DNA of 64,000 nucleotides from Gorsachius magnificus (Eukaryota > Chordata > Aves > Pelecaniformes > Ardeidae), in NCBI GenBank assembly GCA_034008185.1, contig CM067084.1, positions 4,607,385-4,671,384 of the forward strand, given 5' to 3'. Below the pieces are notes generated by a model, which saw only the letters and a list, made by a program, of their open reading frames with translations, searched no databases and had not been told where the DNA came from. Positions 12,570-24,984 of this stretch are shown here, piece after piece. A program made the position numbers and the translations under genes. Numbering within the stretch: the stretch's first letter is position 1; every line of letters starts with the position of its first letter.

Positions 12570-15431
12570 ATTTGAGCTCCTGGAGATCTGAACATTTTGG
12601 AAGGGGGCCAGGGAGAAGCAGCAGCACTACCCATGCTCAGGTCACACTGATTCGATGTGTAGGCTCTTCGAAGTGACCGGTTTAGTCTATCCAGGGTGCA
12701 TAACAGTTATCACAAAAGATGAAGAGGAACTGCCATTTAAAATTTACAAGGACAAGGGAAAGACCTTTGTTCTTGTCTTCTAGACTTCATGTCAAGACCT
12801 TCATGCCACCAGTTTTTGCTTCTTCAGGAGAAAATTTATCAAAGTTATCAAAATGGGGACTCTCATCTGCTTTTTCTGCCTGCAGGCCCAGCATAGGCAA
12901 TGCCTTGGTTTTCTTTTCCCTCTCCCCAGCAAGTTTTTTTTCCCCTCTAACCCAGCAAGTAGCTGTGAAGCCCAAAGATGTATGGTTTGCTCCATGCTCC
13001 AGCCCCCCTGGCTCAGTACTGAGGAGCAGCTGTTGACTCCTAATAGCAGTAAGGTTTCTAGCTTGCTCTTAGTAGAACTTGGTTACGTTCTGGTCATTTG
13101 TCAAACATTTTGATGTTATAGCTAGTGCTTTATTTAAAAATCTAGGGAAAAAAAGATGAAGAATAATGTACTGGAGACTCATAAATTACCTGCCGTATTT
13201 ACACTGTTGCTCAGTAACAGAGTCTGAGTTAAATGATCAGGGACGGTACTTTGTTGGCCAACCCACAGAAGTTTGAATTGTCTCTAATCAAGAGTTGTCA
13301 GGAAAAAAGAAAATACATGGAAGCAATATCTGAATATTCTTCAAAACCTAAATGATACAAAATCTGCAGAAATAAGGACCGTAAAATACCTGTTCCTTAT
13401 GTGCTCTTTGTATTATCAAAACCTGGTTATGATGATATATTGTACCGTGACAGGAGGAAACAAAAAACCCAAACATATGGCTGTGGTGGAAGGATGTAAG
13501 AAAGGGAAGCAAGCAATACTTGCTTCATCTCAAATCTTTCCGTAGGTCTGGAGTCCTTCATTAACAGCTTTCTGTTGGAGTTTTTTGCTTTTCTCCTCCT
13601 CCAACTCCTGTAAAAATACTCACTAATGATGATGAATAGTTTTTTTCTATTTTCAGTTGCCCCTATACGAAAATCTTTCTCTGGCACACGTATCATCTAA
13701 ATGTCTGCTGAGCTCTATGACTTACTGTGATTGCTTTCATTAAGGGCATCCTATTACACATTTGGTTCTAATTGTTGCATAATTTTTGTGTTAAAATCTT
13801 CTCTATTTCAGGTTGATATAAAAATTCAATGGTATAAGGGACAGATGCTCAGGTGTGTTATATTGGCCTAACAGCCAGCTGGGTGCTGACAGCTCAGACA
13901 GACACAGTCCTGGTGAGAAGACGGGAGCGGGATGGACCAAATCTGGTCCCGTAAGCTATGGACCAAACCTGGGAGTGCACAAACGTAGGAGAAGACCAAG
14001 CCAGGGATCTGCTCCCAAGGCACTAAAACCTGGGAAACAGCTAAAATACTGCTTTCTGTTATTTGAGCATTTGGGTGGGTTGATGTTTTTACTCTTGTTG
14101 TTGTTGGGTTTTTATATCAAGTTTTAGTATCAAAATTTAATAACGTTTCAATATTTTTCTCCTACTGGTGCTGCTATCTTCACTGCTTTGATAGGTTGAT
14201 AGCATCAGGGAGCTTCCTTTCAGCTTCCCCCCCACCTCAGTCGGATCATCATTCTCTAAGGACTGGGAAAGTCAATGTCATTCTCTGTAATTCACTCATT
14301 AGGATCGTTTTTTCTTCATCATTTTGGTAGCTGCAGCAACTCTTCTCAGAGCAAAAAGAAACATAAGGGGGAAAAGTCACATCCTGGTCCCATCCCAACC
14401 CTCTGCTTAGGCAAGTGGCTTGCTGCAGATCATGGTTCATCATACTTAATTGGAACAGGAAACATTTGGGACTGTGCCAAACTAATTTCTGTAGCTGTAG
14501 CCTACGGTGTCTCCACAAACTTCTGCAAATGGCATGGCTGTGCAATGCCCTATACTCAGAGCTGTATATAAAGGGATGATCCAGACCCTTTACAGTCGGT
14601 TCTTTGACAGTATCCCTGTTTTGGAGTATTTCCCCCTACACAGTCCTCTGAATCACCTGCTGGCCTTACCTTGTTCAGCTGTGCATCTCAAATGTATTTG
14701 GACTTTCTTTAAACTTGATGGTTAAGTTATTCTCATGATCGTCTCACTAAAGTTGTGTTTCATCTTTTCTCTGTGTGGAAAAAAAGTAATCATTTTTATA
14801 TGGTGACTCATCTCCTCGATTTAGCATTACCATATGCTGTTGATTGCTTATTTAAATTGCATTAATATAAAATGTTGAAGTTTGGTTTCGCTGACATTAT
14901 TTGGGGGGTGGTGCATTAGTTGTCATATAGGATGTTTAACTGCACTCACTGCATACTCAGCATGTATTATTTTTTATTAGAGGAGAAATACTTGCCTGGT
15001 GAACAAGTTTATACTGAGAAGGAAAAAGTAATCTCTAGACTTACAGGATCTTTATTAAAGGGGCGAAGCATGCAGCTTTCCCTCATCTCAAGTAGTGTTT
15101 GACTGTTTGCCCTCAACTATTTATTTGTACTGCACTTGCCATCAACCCAAGTTCACTGCTTCATTCCTTCCTTCTTTAAGTAGGCAACAGGAATCCCATG
15201 GTCCTCTTCTAGATTCATTCTCTTTTTCAGACAAACTTCACCTATGGTTTTCTGTTTCTACCATTTGGAGATGGTTTTTTGGTGGCAGAAGAAAGCCCAG
15301 TTTTTTCAAGTGCTCGTTTTCCAGTCACGATCTTGAGCTCTTTTCTTTCTAATTTTCCATTAATCCAAAAATTAATTCTTTGGTTGGCATCACTGCAAAA
15401 TAAAAACCCAAGCAGCTTCTGCTGAGGTTAC

Positions 15432-15510
15432 CCAGTAATTCTTTCCCGTTGTAATCCCAATGACAAAGTTTGAGTCCAGTTTTCAGGCTGATGATCTCAT
15501 CATCAGGTCC
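15432..15510 (-). other. Candidate internal exon (unrecognised)
   Basis: Read on the minus strand, a long pyrimidine-rich tract ending in TTGTTTTCTGTTTGCAG is followed by 79 bases open in frame 1 and then by a GTAACC donor after TTACTGG. The open frame reads GPDDEIISLKTGLKLCHWDY followed by NGKELL, of balanced composition and not low-complexity. The acceptor is strong; the donor is only fair (CTGG before GTAACC). If the donor is skipped the frame runs on through CFYFAV-type residues to a stop at about 15349. I do not recognise the peptide, and no partner exon is evident. It could be a real exon, a noncoding-RNA exon or chance. Confidence 0.25.
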
Positions 15511-18500
15511 CTGCAAACAGAAAACAATGAGATGAGAGAAGAAACGGGAGATGGTACAAATGCATCTTTTTTTTTTTTTCTCCTGACATTCCAAATCTAA
15601 GATGCTGCTGCATTTTAAATGACAAGGCATGAGCTGGGGGAGGGACCTAAAATGATGTTATACATGCAATTAACCTGTGTAAGTTTTCCTAATATTTCTA
15701 TCCTTTCTGATTGCAGTAAATTCACCTGGGGGGTGGTGGTGGTTTTTTATTAAATCTTACATAAAACCATATTACCTTTTTTAGTTCTCTTTGTTCTTAC
15801 TATACATACCATTTCATGGTTGCCTGCTTTGCTAATTCCCGTAGTTGCTGGCGTGTGAAATGTGGGCAATACCCTCCAGCTTCTGTGTAAAGAGTCTTTA
15901 AAGCACCTCCATCCCCACAGGTGGATTAAAATGCCGCAGAACATCAAACCTTTGTTAAAGACACAAATGTATAATTTGTGGTAGGGTAGGTTGTTTTTTT
16001 TTTTCCACAGTTGCTGATACTTTCTAGTTTAAGTTTTTAAAGGGTTTTTGGCTACAGCAGTGGGGAACGCTTGGCAGGATCTGGTTCATAGATTACATGT
16101 TACTGACAACTGGGCAGGTATTTGTTATTGGCATATGTAAAATGAGACCTGACATTGAGGCAATACAGAAATAAGAGTAGTATTTCACCTTACCCTGGCT
16201 TTATACTCACATTGTGGTGATCTACAGTCCACTTTATATTTTTAAACCAAAAGCCGTGTTACTGAACCTCTGTTACACTCCCGTATTACCTCCGCTGAGG
16301 TAGACTTGGCCCAATGTCTCCCAGTGTCTTCTCTTGCTTTAGGCATCTGAGCAACCGAAGAACTGTGTGTAAGTAGCAAATTATGCAGTCCTGTATCATT
16401 TGTTTAAATCACACGTGTATTGAACTGTCTTCGTGACTGTCTGGGTGTGCGTTCAGCCTGTCTCTCTGCTGAATATAAAGAGTGTGGTACAGGTGTAGGT
16501 AGGTACTATCGTTACCCCTGTGTTGATCCCTGCTGGGTGGTGGCACATAAGTGGGAACAAATTAAAAGGGAAACAGGGTGTTCTTCAGTATTAGTTGTGA
16601 ATTGGAAGCACGGGTGGAACAAAGACAGTGATATTAACTGTCAGCCTAGGATGAAGGCAAAAATAAGAAAAATACTGGTTTGTTTTTTTTTTAACATCGT
16701 TGGAATCAGTAATGCATGCTTCCTTATGAGAAATGACCCATGCTCCTTCCTTCCAATCGTGTCACTTTTGTAATGAGTTTTTATTAGAGAACCTATTTTC
16801 TGTAAATCAGATCTGCAATATCATAGCCCAGACTTCTTAACAGATATCAAACCATCTTCTCTGTTAAGAATACTTATTAAATTATTTATTTCTGCTCGGA
16901 AATAAGCACTTCACAGTCGAGCAAGAATTGTAAGTGAAGTGATATTTAAAATAGAATTAGGAATATAAAAATGTTTTTTTCCAATCCTTGGTTAAGTTTT
17001 CTTCCTTGTCATATGAACACTTCATCTTAAATCTGTGCTTAAATCTTTCTCATTTAGGACTCAATGCCCAAGTCCATTGGTGGGGTAATATGGACATACC
17101 TCAAAGCCAACTGATACGGGAGATCAGCAACCTTCAGAGAATACAAAGCAAGCAAACTTCTGATTCTGGAAGTCCTTAGTTAATTATGTTAAAGAATGTG
17201 ATGCTCTGGTTTGTGCCATACCGGTGCACATGGGGCTTCAAGAGCAACGCAGTATCAGTTATTTAAATATTTGTTGCTTGGCAGAAGGTTTAGGAATTTC
17301 ATCCTGAGATATTCCAGCATTCTTATATTAATATACCAAAGTTTGCACTTTTGTACTTTACCCCCCGTTGTCTCTTCTTCGCAGTTTGTTCACACTGATC
17401 ATAGAAGCACCTCTACCTTGAAGGTGTTGTCACCAAAAAATTTTGCACAATTTTGAGCCGCAGTTTCGCAGCTTCTTAAAAGCTTTAACAAAGATTCTTA
17501 CGGAATATGAGAGCTGATTTCCTGTGCAAATGACAAAAGTTATTCTTTTTATTGGGTCTAATTCTATCTCTGAAGATTTAATTGAGAAGCAATTCTTTTT
17601 TCTGTTTACATGTTTTCATCAACAAAATCTCATCACTTCATATTAAATATAGGTGTATTTTTAGAGACTAAACCCTTTTAGTTGAGGGCCTTATACTGTA
17701 AAGAATGAAAGTTTGATTAACTGGTCTGTGCTATTCACAGTTCCAGAGACCTTATGCCCTTTTCTTACTTAAAACAACATGGGTAAGAAATTAATTTTCT
17801 TCTGTATTGCCAAGCGTAGAGATGCACAGACAGACAGCAGGTCCTCGAGAAGCTTCACCATATAAAAGTTGTTTTGCTTGCAGCAGTAGTGGGGGACACG
17901 GAAGACAGACCTGGCATCTTATTCCCTGGCCAAAATAAGGTTTGCTCCTAGGAAGGGAATTAATAAGCTTTAGCTATTTTTCTGTAAACTCTCAGTGGAG
18001 AAAAGGTCCTATAGGGGTTTTTTTTACCCAAAAGTCACTAGGCAAAGGGGATGGTTTTTAGCTGCCTGCGATTACCAATCTCTGAATTCATTTTCATCTA
18101 TTACCTTTTTGCGGGTTATCTGAAGTTCATTGGTTTTCTCATTTATATGGGGGGAGGAGGGTTTTACCATTTAATACCTTTGGCTATTTTTGTTCTGTAT
18201 GGTCAAATATTTTTTGCTTGGCTACTAAAACTCTGTTTCCTAGTCCTTTTTGGATAGCCATCAGAACCGTGTGAACTATTCTGCTCAAAAGAACGGTATG
18301 AACAATAGCAGAGGAAAGGACAGCTTCTGAAAGCATGGCATCAGATGGATTTATTTTCAGCCTAGAGCTTTTAAACCATTCTTACTGTTCTCCAAATAAT
18401 TCTGACATTACATATAAAGACAATCACAAAGAATGCCATGTTTTATCAAAGGTACGTGATCTTTTTGTTATATTAATGCACAGTTTAATGAGAGAACACT

Positions 18501-19660
18501 AAAATAGGATCAGTCACATAAATTTTTTTAAGCTATATTCCACACATTGTCAGGTTTTGAAGAAAAGTAAAAGAGGTTTGTAGCTTATCTTTCACCTATA
18601 CACTAGATGGCTTCTCATGGTTAGTTCAAGTATAAATGGCAAAATGTTTGGGGTTTTTTTTCTTCTGAATTGCTTGGGTAAGTAGGTATCAGTTTCAATC
18701 AACTCTTCGTTACACACCGATTACAAGGAATATTTGGAATTACATATAAACCTACTGCATTCTCTCAGCGCCTTATATCTTGGTATTTCATTATTTGAAT
18801 ACTTTTTATTATCTTGGCAAAGAGAACAATACAAATGATAAATTCAATTCTTGATTCATATTTGCAATGGTATCAAAATCTCCTTCCCTCAAGCTATTAA
18901 ATGTACGTTTATTCTTTAACATAGTAGAGAAAAAAAAAACACTGAGTAACATGCACAGTTTTCTTTGTCCCTCTGCCCTGGGCTCAGATCTTTTGCTCTG
19001 GTTTAATGTTTTATGGTGTTAAAACAATCTCTTTGTCTGGTGGGATCCCTGCACTGAAGGATAATAATTAGGCCGGATATTTCAATCTAAATACTGGAAG
19101 GCTAACGAATAAGATAAATATAAATGAGGAGGCAATTACCGAGCAAGCATGTACATCCTGGACAATGTTTGTTGACGATTCCAGCAGCGTGGTAGGATTC
19201 AAGGGCTCATAGTGGCAAAAAATAAAGCATGCCACTTAAACTTAAATCTGTATTTGCACATCATATTAACTCTTCTTCCAGGCTTCTCTAGGATTCTGGC
19301 ACGTCTTAAATGTTTTATTGAACTGAGACCATAACTGTGACATAGGGAATTGATGATGATGAATTGTCATATTAGCCAGCGGGTGTCAACAAGGCATATT
19401 GAAAAGGTACAAGGTTCTTGGAGTAGATGAGCTAAAATAGTAAAAATTTATGAAATAAAGGACCTATAGCAAACAGGTTTTTTGCAATTAGAAAGACCCA
19501 GCCTCTTTGTCCTCACTACTGAGAAGTATGTAAGAAGCTAGGAACTAATTACAGTTGGCCAGCAAATTCCCGATATGAGAGAGGTTCTTGTTCTTGTGTG
19601 TTTGGTCTGTGTGCCTCTGACCTGGCTTATCAGATTGATCTAAGAGTAGTCATGGAACAG

Positions 19661-19720
19661 TTTTCCTTTTTTTCTTCTTTCTTCTCCTCCTCTCCTTTCC
19701 TCCCCTCCTCATCCCTCTCC
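19661..19720. repeat. Pyrimidine-rich tract
   Basis: About 60 bases composed almost wholly of T and C on the plus strand (TTTTTCTTCTTTCTTCTCCT and similar), lying about 100 bases before the CR1 copy. Purine on the minus strand. A simple-sequence tract; not followed at once by a usable AG plus donor pair. Confidence 0.85.
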
Positions 19721-19820
19721 GAATTTAGCAGCGGTAAACTGTTGCTTTAAACTATGCCTATGTGGATTTGATCCGAAGGATCACTCACACCTGAGAACCA
19801 GAGACAGAAGAGTTCAAGAC

Positions 19821-20328
19821 ATAGAATCATAGAATCGTTTAGGTTGGAAAAGACCTTTAAGATCATCAAGCCCAGCTGTTAACCTAACACTGCCATCCCA
19901 TCACTAAACCATGTCCCTAAGTACCTCATCTATCCTTCTTTTAAATCCCTCCAGGGATGGGGACTCGACCACCTCCCTGGGCAGCCCATTCCAGAGCCTG
20001 ACAACCCTTTCTGTGAAGAAATTTTTCCTAATGTCCAACCTAAACCTGCCCTGGTGCAACTTCAGACCTTTTCCCCTTGTCCTATCACCCGTTACCAGGG
20101 AGAAGAGGCTGAACCCCACCTCTCTACCCCCTCCTCTCAGGCAGTTGTAGGGAGCGATGAGGGCTCCCCTCAGCCTCCTCTTCTCCAGACTGAACACCCC
20201 CAGCTCCCCCGGCTGCTCCTCGTAAGCCTTGTGCTCCAGACCCCTCCCCAGCTTTGTGGCTCTCCTCTGGACACGCTCCAGCAAGGCAACGTCTTTCTTG
20301 GAGTGAGGGCCCATGAAAGAAGTCATGA
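19821..20328 (-). mobile_element. CR1 LINE, best-preserved copy with open ORF2 C-terminus
   Basis: Minus-strand CR1 copy of about 500 bases, 5'-truncated. The plus strand begins with the reversed octamer tail (ATAGAATCATAGAATCGTTT). On the minus strand an uninterrupted frame runs from 20344 to 19904. It carries the CR1 ORF2 C-terminal motifs in order: [74 protein letters not shown], then [13 protein letters not shown] and stop. About 80 bases of 3' untranslated sequence follow. The intact frame makes it probably the youngest CR1 insertion in the window. The endonuclease and reverse-transcriptase domains are missing, so it cannot move by itself. Confidence 0.97.
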
Positions 20329-20401
20329 GTAAACGACTGTACATCTATTAAAATATCTGTTTTCAATGTTTTTCTTACTAGCTCTACAATTTTTCTGTTT
20401 T

Positions 20402-20403
<2 letters not shown>

Positions 20404-20445
<42 letters not shown>
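20404..20445. repeat. Poly-T homopolymer (42 T)
   Basis: Uninterrupted run of 42 T, the longest homopolymer in the window, preceded by T-rich sequence and followed within 30 bases by a C/T-rich stretch (about 20472-20512). It sits about 75 bases beyond the 5' end of the minus-strand CR1. On the minus strand it would be a poly-A, but there is no AATAAA just upstream of it (TTGCTTTGTGGCAT precedes). A simple microsatellite is likelier than a retrocopy tail. Confidence 0.95.
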
Positions 20446-20448
<3 letters not shown>

Positions 20449-23400
20449 CCACAAAGCAATAAGTGTGCACTCTGTCTCTCTCTTCCTCTCTTTCTCTCTT
20501 CCTTTTTCTTACGGGATAGAAGAGAACATGGAGAAGCAAAATACGGAAAGCAAAAAATCCTTTGAACATTGTGCATTCTATTGAACCCAGCAGAACAAAA
20601 AAAGGAAAAACAATCTGAAAAAGCATCAATTCTGAGCTGTCACACAATCCTCCTTCCCAAATTAAAAAGCATATGTAGACTGACTTATCTCTTCTTTTAA
20701 CAAAGCTGAAACTTGTGAGAATGTGTTTGGAACCATTAAGTTTCAGGGAAATCTCCAGTTTTCAAAGCCCTCATCTCGCAGGGGTCTGTGCCTGAACCTA
20801 ATACACTGTTACTTCTTATTTTTGCAGAAGGACTAGAGAAATCTTCGATTACCAGCTCTATGATTTGGACCATGCTCTCTTTATTCAAACGGATCAATTG
20901 CTTCAAGCCTCTGAACCTGACAGAACAACCAAGTAATTTTTTTTGAGCATAAATAGGGAAAAGCTGTTTTTTAACATTTCCATTTTCTTGTCCATAAGGC
21001 ATGTAAAATCAACACATCTGTAGAAATGCAAATAACGTATATGTGAGGACAAGCTGAAATTTAGCCTTCTCAGGCAGATTATGTTTATTCATCAGCATTC
21101 ACATATTGTCTCATCAACACATGCAGGCACTTCTATTTTTGAAAAGCCTCATTTATCACTTGTTGAATGTTTGAAGTCGAACTGCTTTTTCTCAAAAAAG
21201 TGTTCCGTAGATTGACAGATTCTTATGTTAACTAAAAAAAACCCAACAACACCCCCCACCACCACCACCTTTCTAAGCCTGATATGCAAGGAGCCGCGCG
21301 TTTTCTGCACAAAAAACTTTAAATGTACGATAAAAGTGTAGCTTTTCATCAGTTGGTTTACAGACTTAGATTCGCTTCTGATTGTGCATTTTTAACTCTT
21401 CGTAGGCCTTTCACTGCCTTTATCTTTTGTCTTGCATTACAAAGAACTTTTAGGGTAGACAATGAAATCAGTATTTATTTTTAATATCAGATTAACCATG
21501 GTCAAACTTGCAATACATCCCTGCCACAATGGCTAAAGCTGTGCAATAGAGGCTGGTCCAGCTCGGTTTTATTCCCTTTCTAATTAGGGGGTTGATTGCC
21601 ACGGTTCAGTTATTGCCATAGTCTGGCTCCAGAATATAGATGTATCCTGATGCCCCGAAACGATAATTTTTGTGCATGGGGCAACACCCAGCCCTTTGCC
21701 CCATTCGAGGGTGTTTTGCAGAAAAGAGAGTTTCTCCTGCTCCTCATCCCATGTCCCCTCCTTTGGATTCTTTTGGGCAGTGGGTCGCCATGCCCAGCAC
21801 TATCTGCCTGAAAACAGGCTAGAACCAGCAGGGTGGTACAACTCAGGTATTCAATAACATATATGTCATTAGATACTGAAGTTGCTTACAAAGTACTTTA
21901 GGAATTAATATTGAAGGTTTCATATTTAGGAAAAATGATATAGTTATTCAGTATACACGTTTCATTTCTTGTTGGTTTTATAATTAGCTGGTTTGTTCCT
22001 GAGAATAATTTCCTGCTCTTTTTTTTTTCCAGAAGTTCATATATCTTCTTTAATCAGCCAACGTATGTATTTGTCTTACAGACAAATGCATTATACGTTA
22101 CATATTTCATCACTGAGTGTCTTCTAGAAATTAATTTCCATATCTAGTCTTCATGAATCAGCAGAACACCTCTATAAATCTTCACTCCCTATAAAGTATT
22201 TTTTTTTTAGTAGAGGTGTGTCCTCATTCTGGTGTTCTATAATCAGCTTTATCAGAAACACTGTGGGCCTTTTTTTCTTTAAAATATTAGCTTACTAAAA
22301 AATTTAAACCACTTTTTATAAGCAAGAGAGGGAGAATCCACATATTATATTTAAAATCATTAAAAGATTGATGAGCATTCATAACTGGAAAACCCTGGCC
22401 AGAAGAATAATTTCTTTGCAGCAGCCTGTGTAATTAAGAAGAGAATGAATATTGGTTAAAACATTACTCCTTACTGTCGTCTTCTAGTAACTTGAGTTGG
22501 ATCACAGCTTACAAAATTGTATTTCCCTCTCCTGTAATGGCACGGACAGGTGGGTCAGTTATAAGAAATCACAAGCCACAGGACTCGAATCGTCGAACCC
22601 TGTTCTTGGGTATGGGAATGGGTGGATTTCCTAGCCACCTTTTGCTCTAGCAGTGACTGAAGTAGCAGTAACCATACAGGAGGGTGTTTGATCAGGAGGC
22701 AAACACAGGGTTTGCAGAGGTTTGTGCGCCTCTGCACTTACCACAGGGTCAGTCACTGGGAAAGGTTTTAGGTAGCTGCCTGGAGAAGGATAAAAATACT
22801 TTTTCCAGCAGTGGAAGAGATTTCCACCAAATCACAACTGCTTAATTCCATACCAGCCCTGAAAACATAACTTGTTCTCTTGTTTAGTTAATAATGGTCC
22901 ATGTCATTCCTCTGGGATTATTTGGAATGATGATATCCTACATCGATCTACTTCACTGGGACTTACACCCTTCTAAGGCTTCTTCCTGTTGACCATGAGC
23001 ATGAAGAATAACTGTTTTCCTTTTTTCTTTTTTTTAGAACTACCTTTCATGTGTTTGCATGTCAGGGAACATGCCGTCATATCCCTTTCTCACTATTCTC
23101 TAACCTGGATTAAATAACTTCAGTTATTAGTTATAAGTAGTAACACTGGACGTGTGGGTTTAATATTGAGTAGACTGGAAAGGAGTTAAGAAAGCATGAA
23201 AATGTAGGTACAGAAGAATGAGCACCTGTGAGAGTAATAATTAGCTAATGAAGGCCTGTGGATGGTTAGATGGGGTAATCTCAGCCAGTTAAATACATTT
23301 GATGAGACAGCGTTGGTCCTCAAGAGGGACATGGATAGAACAAGAAAGGCATCACATAAAACAAGTAACGGCTCCCTAGGTGGGAGGAACAATACGGATC

Positions 23401-24984
23401 TTCCTTGTCTGTGTCAGAAATATAGAAAACACCCACAGATATCATCACCACTGGTAGAAAAAAAAGGTGATATACCCCTGTGAGACGGAAGAGGAATGCC
23501 TAAAAGCTCACTTCTATCCATAAGGTGGGCATTCTTCGTAGTCAACTGAAGAAATAGTGTACTATGTATGTGCACTAAAAACCTGGCTAAGTTATCGAGA
23601 GTGAAGAACAAACCCTAAGTCTCTTAATAGATGCTTTTTTTAATGCAAGAATAGCTGTTCTTGTAAGAGTATGGTATAAACTACAGGCATTAATCTTTTT
23701 ATAATTTATTGTTGCATGTACAAGAAGAACATAGGTGCAGTGATCATTCCCTTCAGCAAAACAGCTAAGCTAGTTTGAGTCATTATTAAAACAAGCCTTA
23801 TTGTGGTTTTCAGCTAGAGATTATGGTATCTGTACAAAAGTAGACATGCCTTTAGGTTTCTTTTTGAAGTGCAGTTGCTGGCATATGGAATAATAAAAGA
23901 AACATTCAATGGTTTAGGGCAAGATCAGTATCCGAAATAGACTTTAAATGACAAACAAATTGGAGTAGGCACTTAGGTCCAGATGAGCCAAACCATACTT
24001 ACCTTTGATAGTAAATGCACAAAATTGCATTTGGCTGAGAAAATCCCTTTGAGCTAGAGGTAATGGGCAGGTGGAATAGTGCTCGGGGGGTGGGTGCCAT
24101 GCTCTTCCTCTGTTCTTACTTGTCCTTTGACATCTGCCTGTGCCTACAGCTGGAGGGAGACTACTGGGGTCTTTGACCAGGTACTGGCAGAAATATTATA
24201 TTGAAGGGAGGCTATCATCTGTTACCTTCCACCATTCTCCTAGAGTCACTTCAGTGGCTATTCTGGAATAATTGTAATGCCAGTTCTGGGTTAAATCAAA
24301 TAGAAATGTTTTAACTGTCTGAATTTGCCATGCTCATTTTGCCTCAGCATCCTCAACTTTCTGTGGCTCTTTTCCAAGCGTTTCCCACACTTGTCCAGCT
24401 CTGTTTAGTCTGGGAAAGGTATAAGTAAAATAGCTGAAGGTCATATGGCTACCATCCATGCATAACTAATCCTTTATCAGAACAGATGTGAGTTGCAAAG
24501 AAAATTAACATCTGACTTTGGAAAAGGCTTGACAATAGTCTGTCTGGAAACAGTTAGAACAGAGTGAAATATCTACAGTGAATCTTTGCTTGCTTCGCTG
24601 TGAACCGGTGGAAGCACTGTATGCCAATAACATTATTCAAATCAATACAAATTTAATCAAATCTGATATCTGCATCTGATCTGTCCTTTCTGTCTAGATT
24701 CTAAGGAGGTTAATGCAACTTTTTGTTGTCTGAAGCTGGCACAGTCTGAGCCACCTGTATTATGGCGTATATCTCTACATAATACAGACACCTGGGCCCC
24801 CAGGGGTCCTCCCTTCATGTGCTGTATCTTCTGAGAGCACTGAGGTGGTATCTGGGTCCTCAAAATAGCTAGCACTCATTCTAGTTTGATTCCACATGGA
24901 ATTGATGTGAAGGAGATGTAGCTTGAATGAAAGACTGGGTAGATCAACTAGTAAAGCTGCAAAACCAGCAGCAAAAGGTCAGAT
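20446..24984. other. Unique noncoding sequence with one exon-like segment
   Basis: No CR1 copy recognised. One exon-like segment is listed separately (20828-20932). Good isolated splice acceptors with T-rich tracts occur near 22.03 kb (TTTTTTTTTCCAG) and 23.04 kb (TTCTTTTTTTTAG), without a matching donor at normal distance. A short run of ACC repeats lies near 21.25 kb. The interval 22.16-22.24 kb contains partly complementary words (ACACCTCTAT and AGAGGTGT) that could pair. No gene is recognised. Confidence 0.5.
20828..20932 (+). other. Candidate internal exon (unrecognised)
   Basis: Acceptor CTGTTACTTCTTATTTTTGCAG ends at 20827 (the tract is T-rich) and a GTAATT donor starts at 20933 after CAACCAA. 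The 105-base segment is open in two frames. One reads RTREIFDYQLYDLDHALFIQ, then TDQLLQASEPDRTT, a well-balanced composition without low complexity; it meets a TAA at 20934 if not spliced. In that frame the segment is phase-symmetric (one base in, two bases out). The donor is mediocre. I do not recognise the peptide. Real coding exon, noncoding-RNA exon and chance are all possible. Confidence 0.25.

Larger units (their letters stand above)
11986..19820. other. Unique noncoding sequence with one exon-like segment
   Basis: Nearly 8 kb without a recognisable interspersed repeat. A (TA)n microsatellite lies at 12.55 kb and an exon-like segment at 15432-15510 on the minus strand (separate entry). 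The interval 13.86-14.05 kb holds two similar words (GGACCAAATCTGG and GGACCAAACCTGG), possibly a degraded short duplication. Open frames of up to 117 codons (plus strand, 16420-16773) have no recognisable domain. A pyrimidine-rich tract precedes the CR1 copy at 19.8 kb. Confidence 0.5.

Noticed and set aside
20124..20576. 150-codon minus-strand frame
   Set aside because: It is the wrong frame of a CR1 copy joined to poly-lysine from the poly-T tract.
20404..20576. Possible minus-strand retrocopy with the 42-base poly-T as its tail
   Set aside because: No polyadenylation signal before the tail and the neighbouring sequence is simple C/T repeat, not message-like.
22580..22615. tRNA-like B box (GGGTTCGACGATTCGAG on the minus strand)
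   Set aside because: The box deviates from consensus and no A box or cloverleaf could be made around it.
22742..22779. 38-base mini-exon on the minus strand (TTATCCTTCTCCAG acceptor, GTAAGTGC donor)
   Set aside because: Very short, with only one open frame and no partner exon; not strong enough to list.
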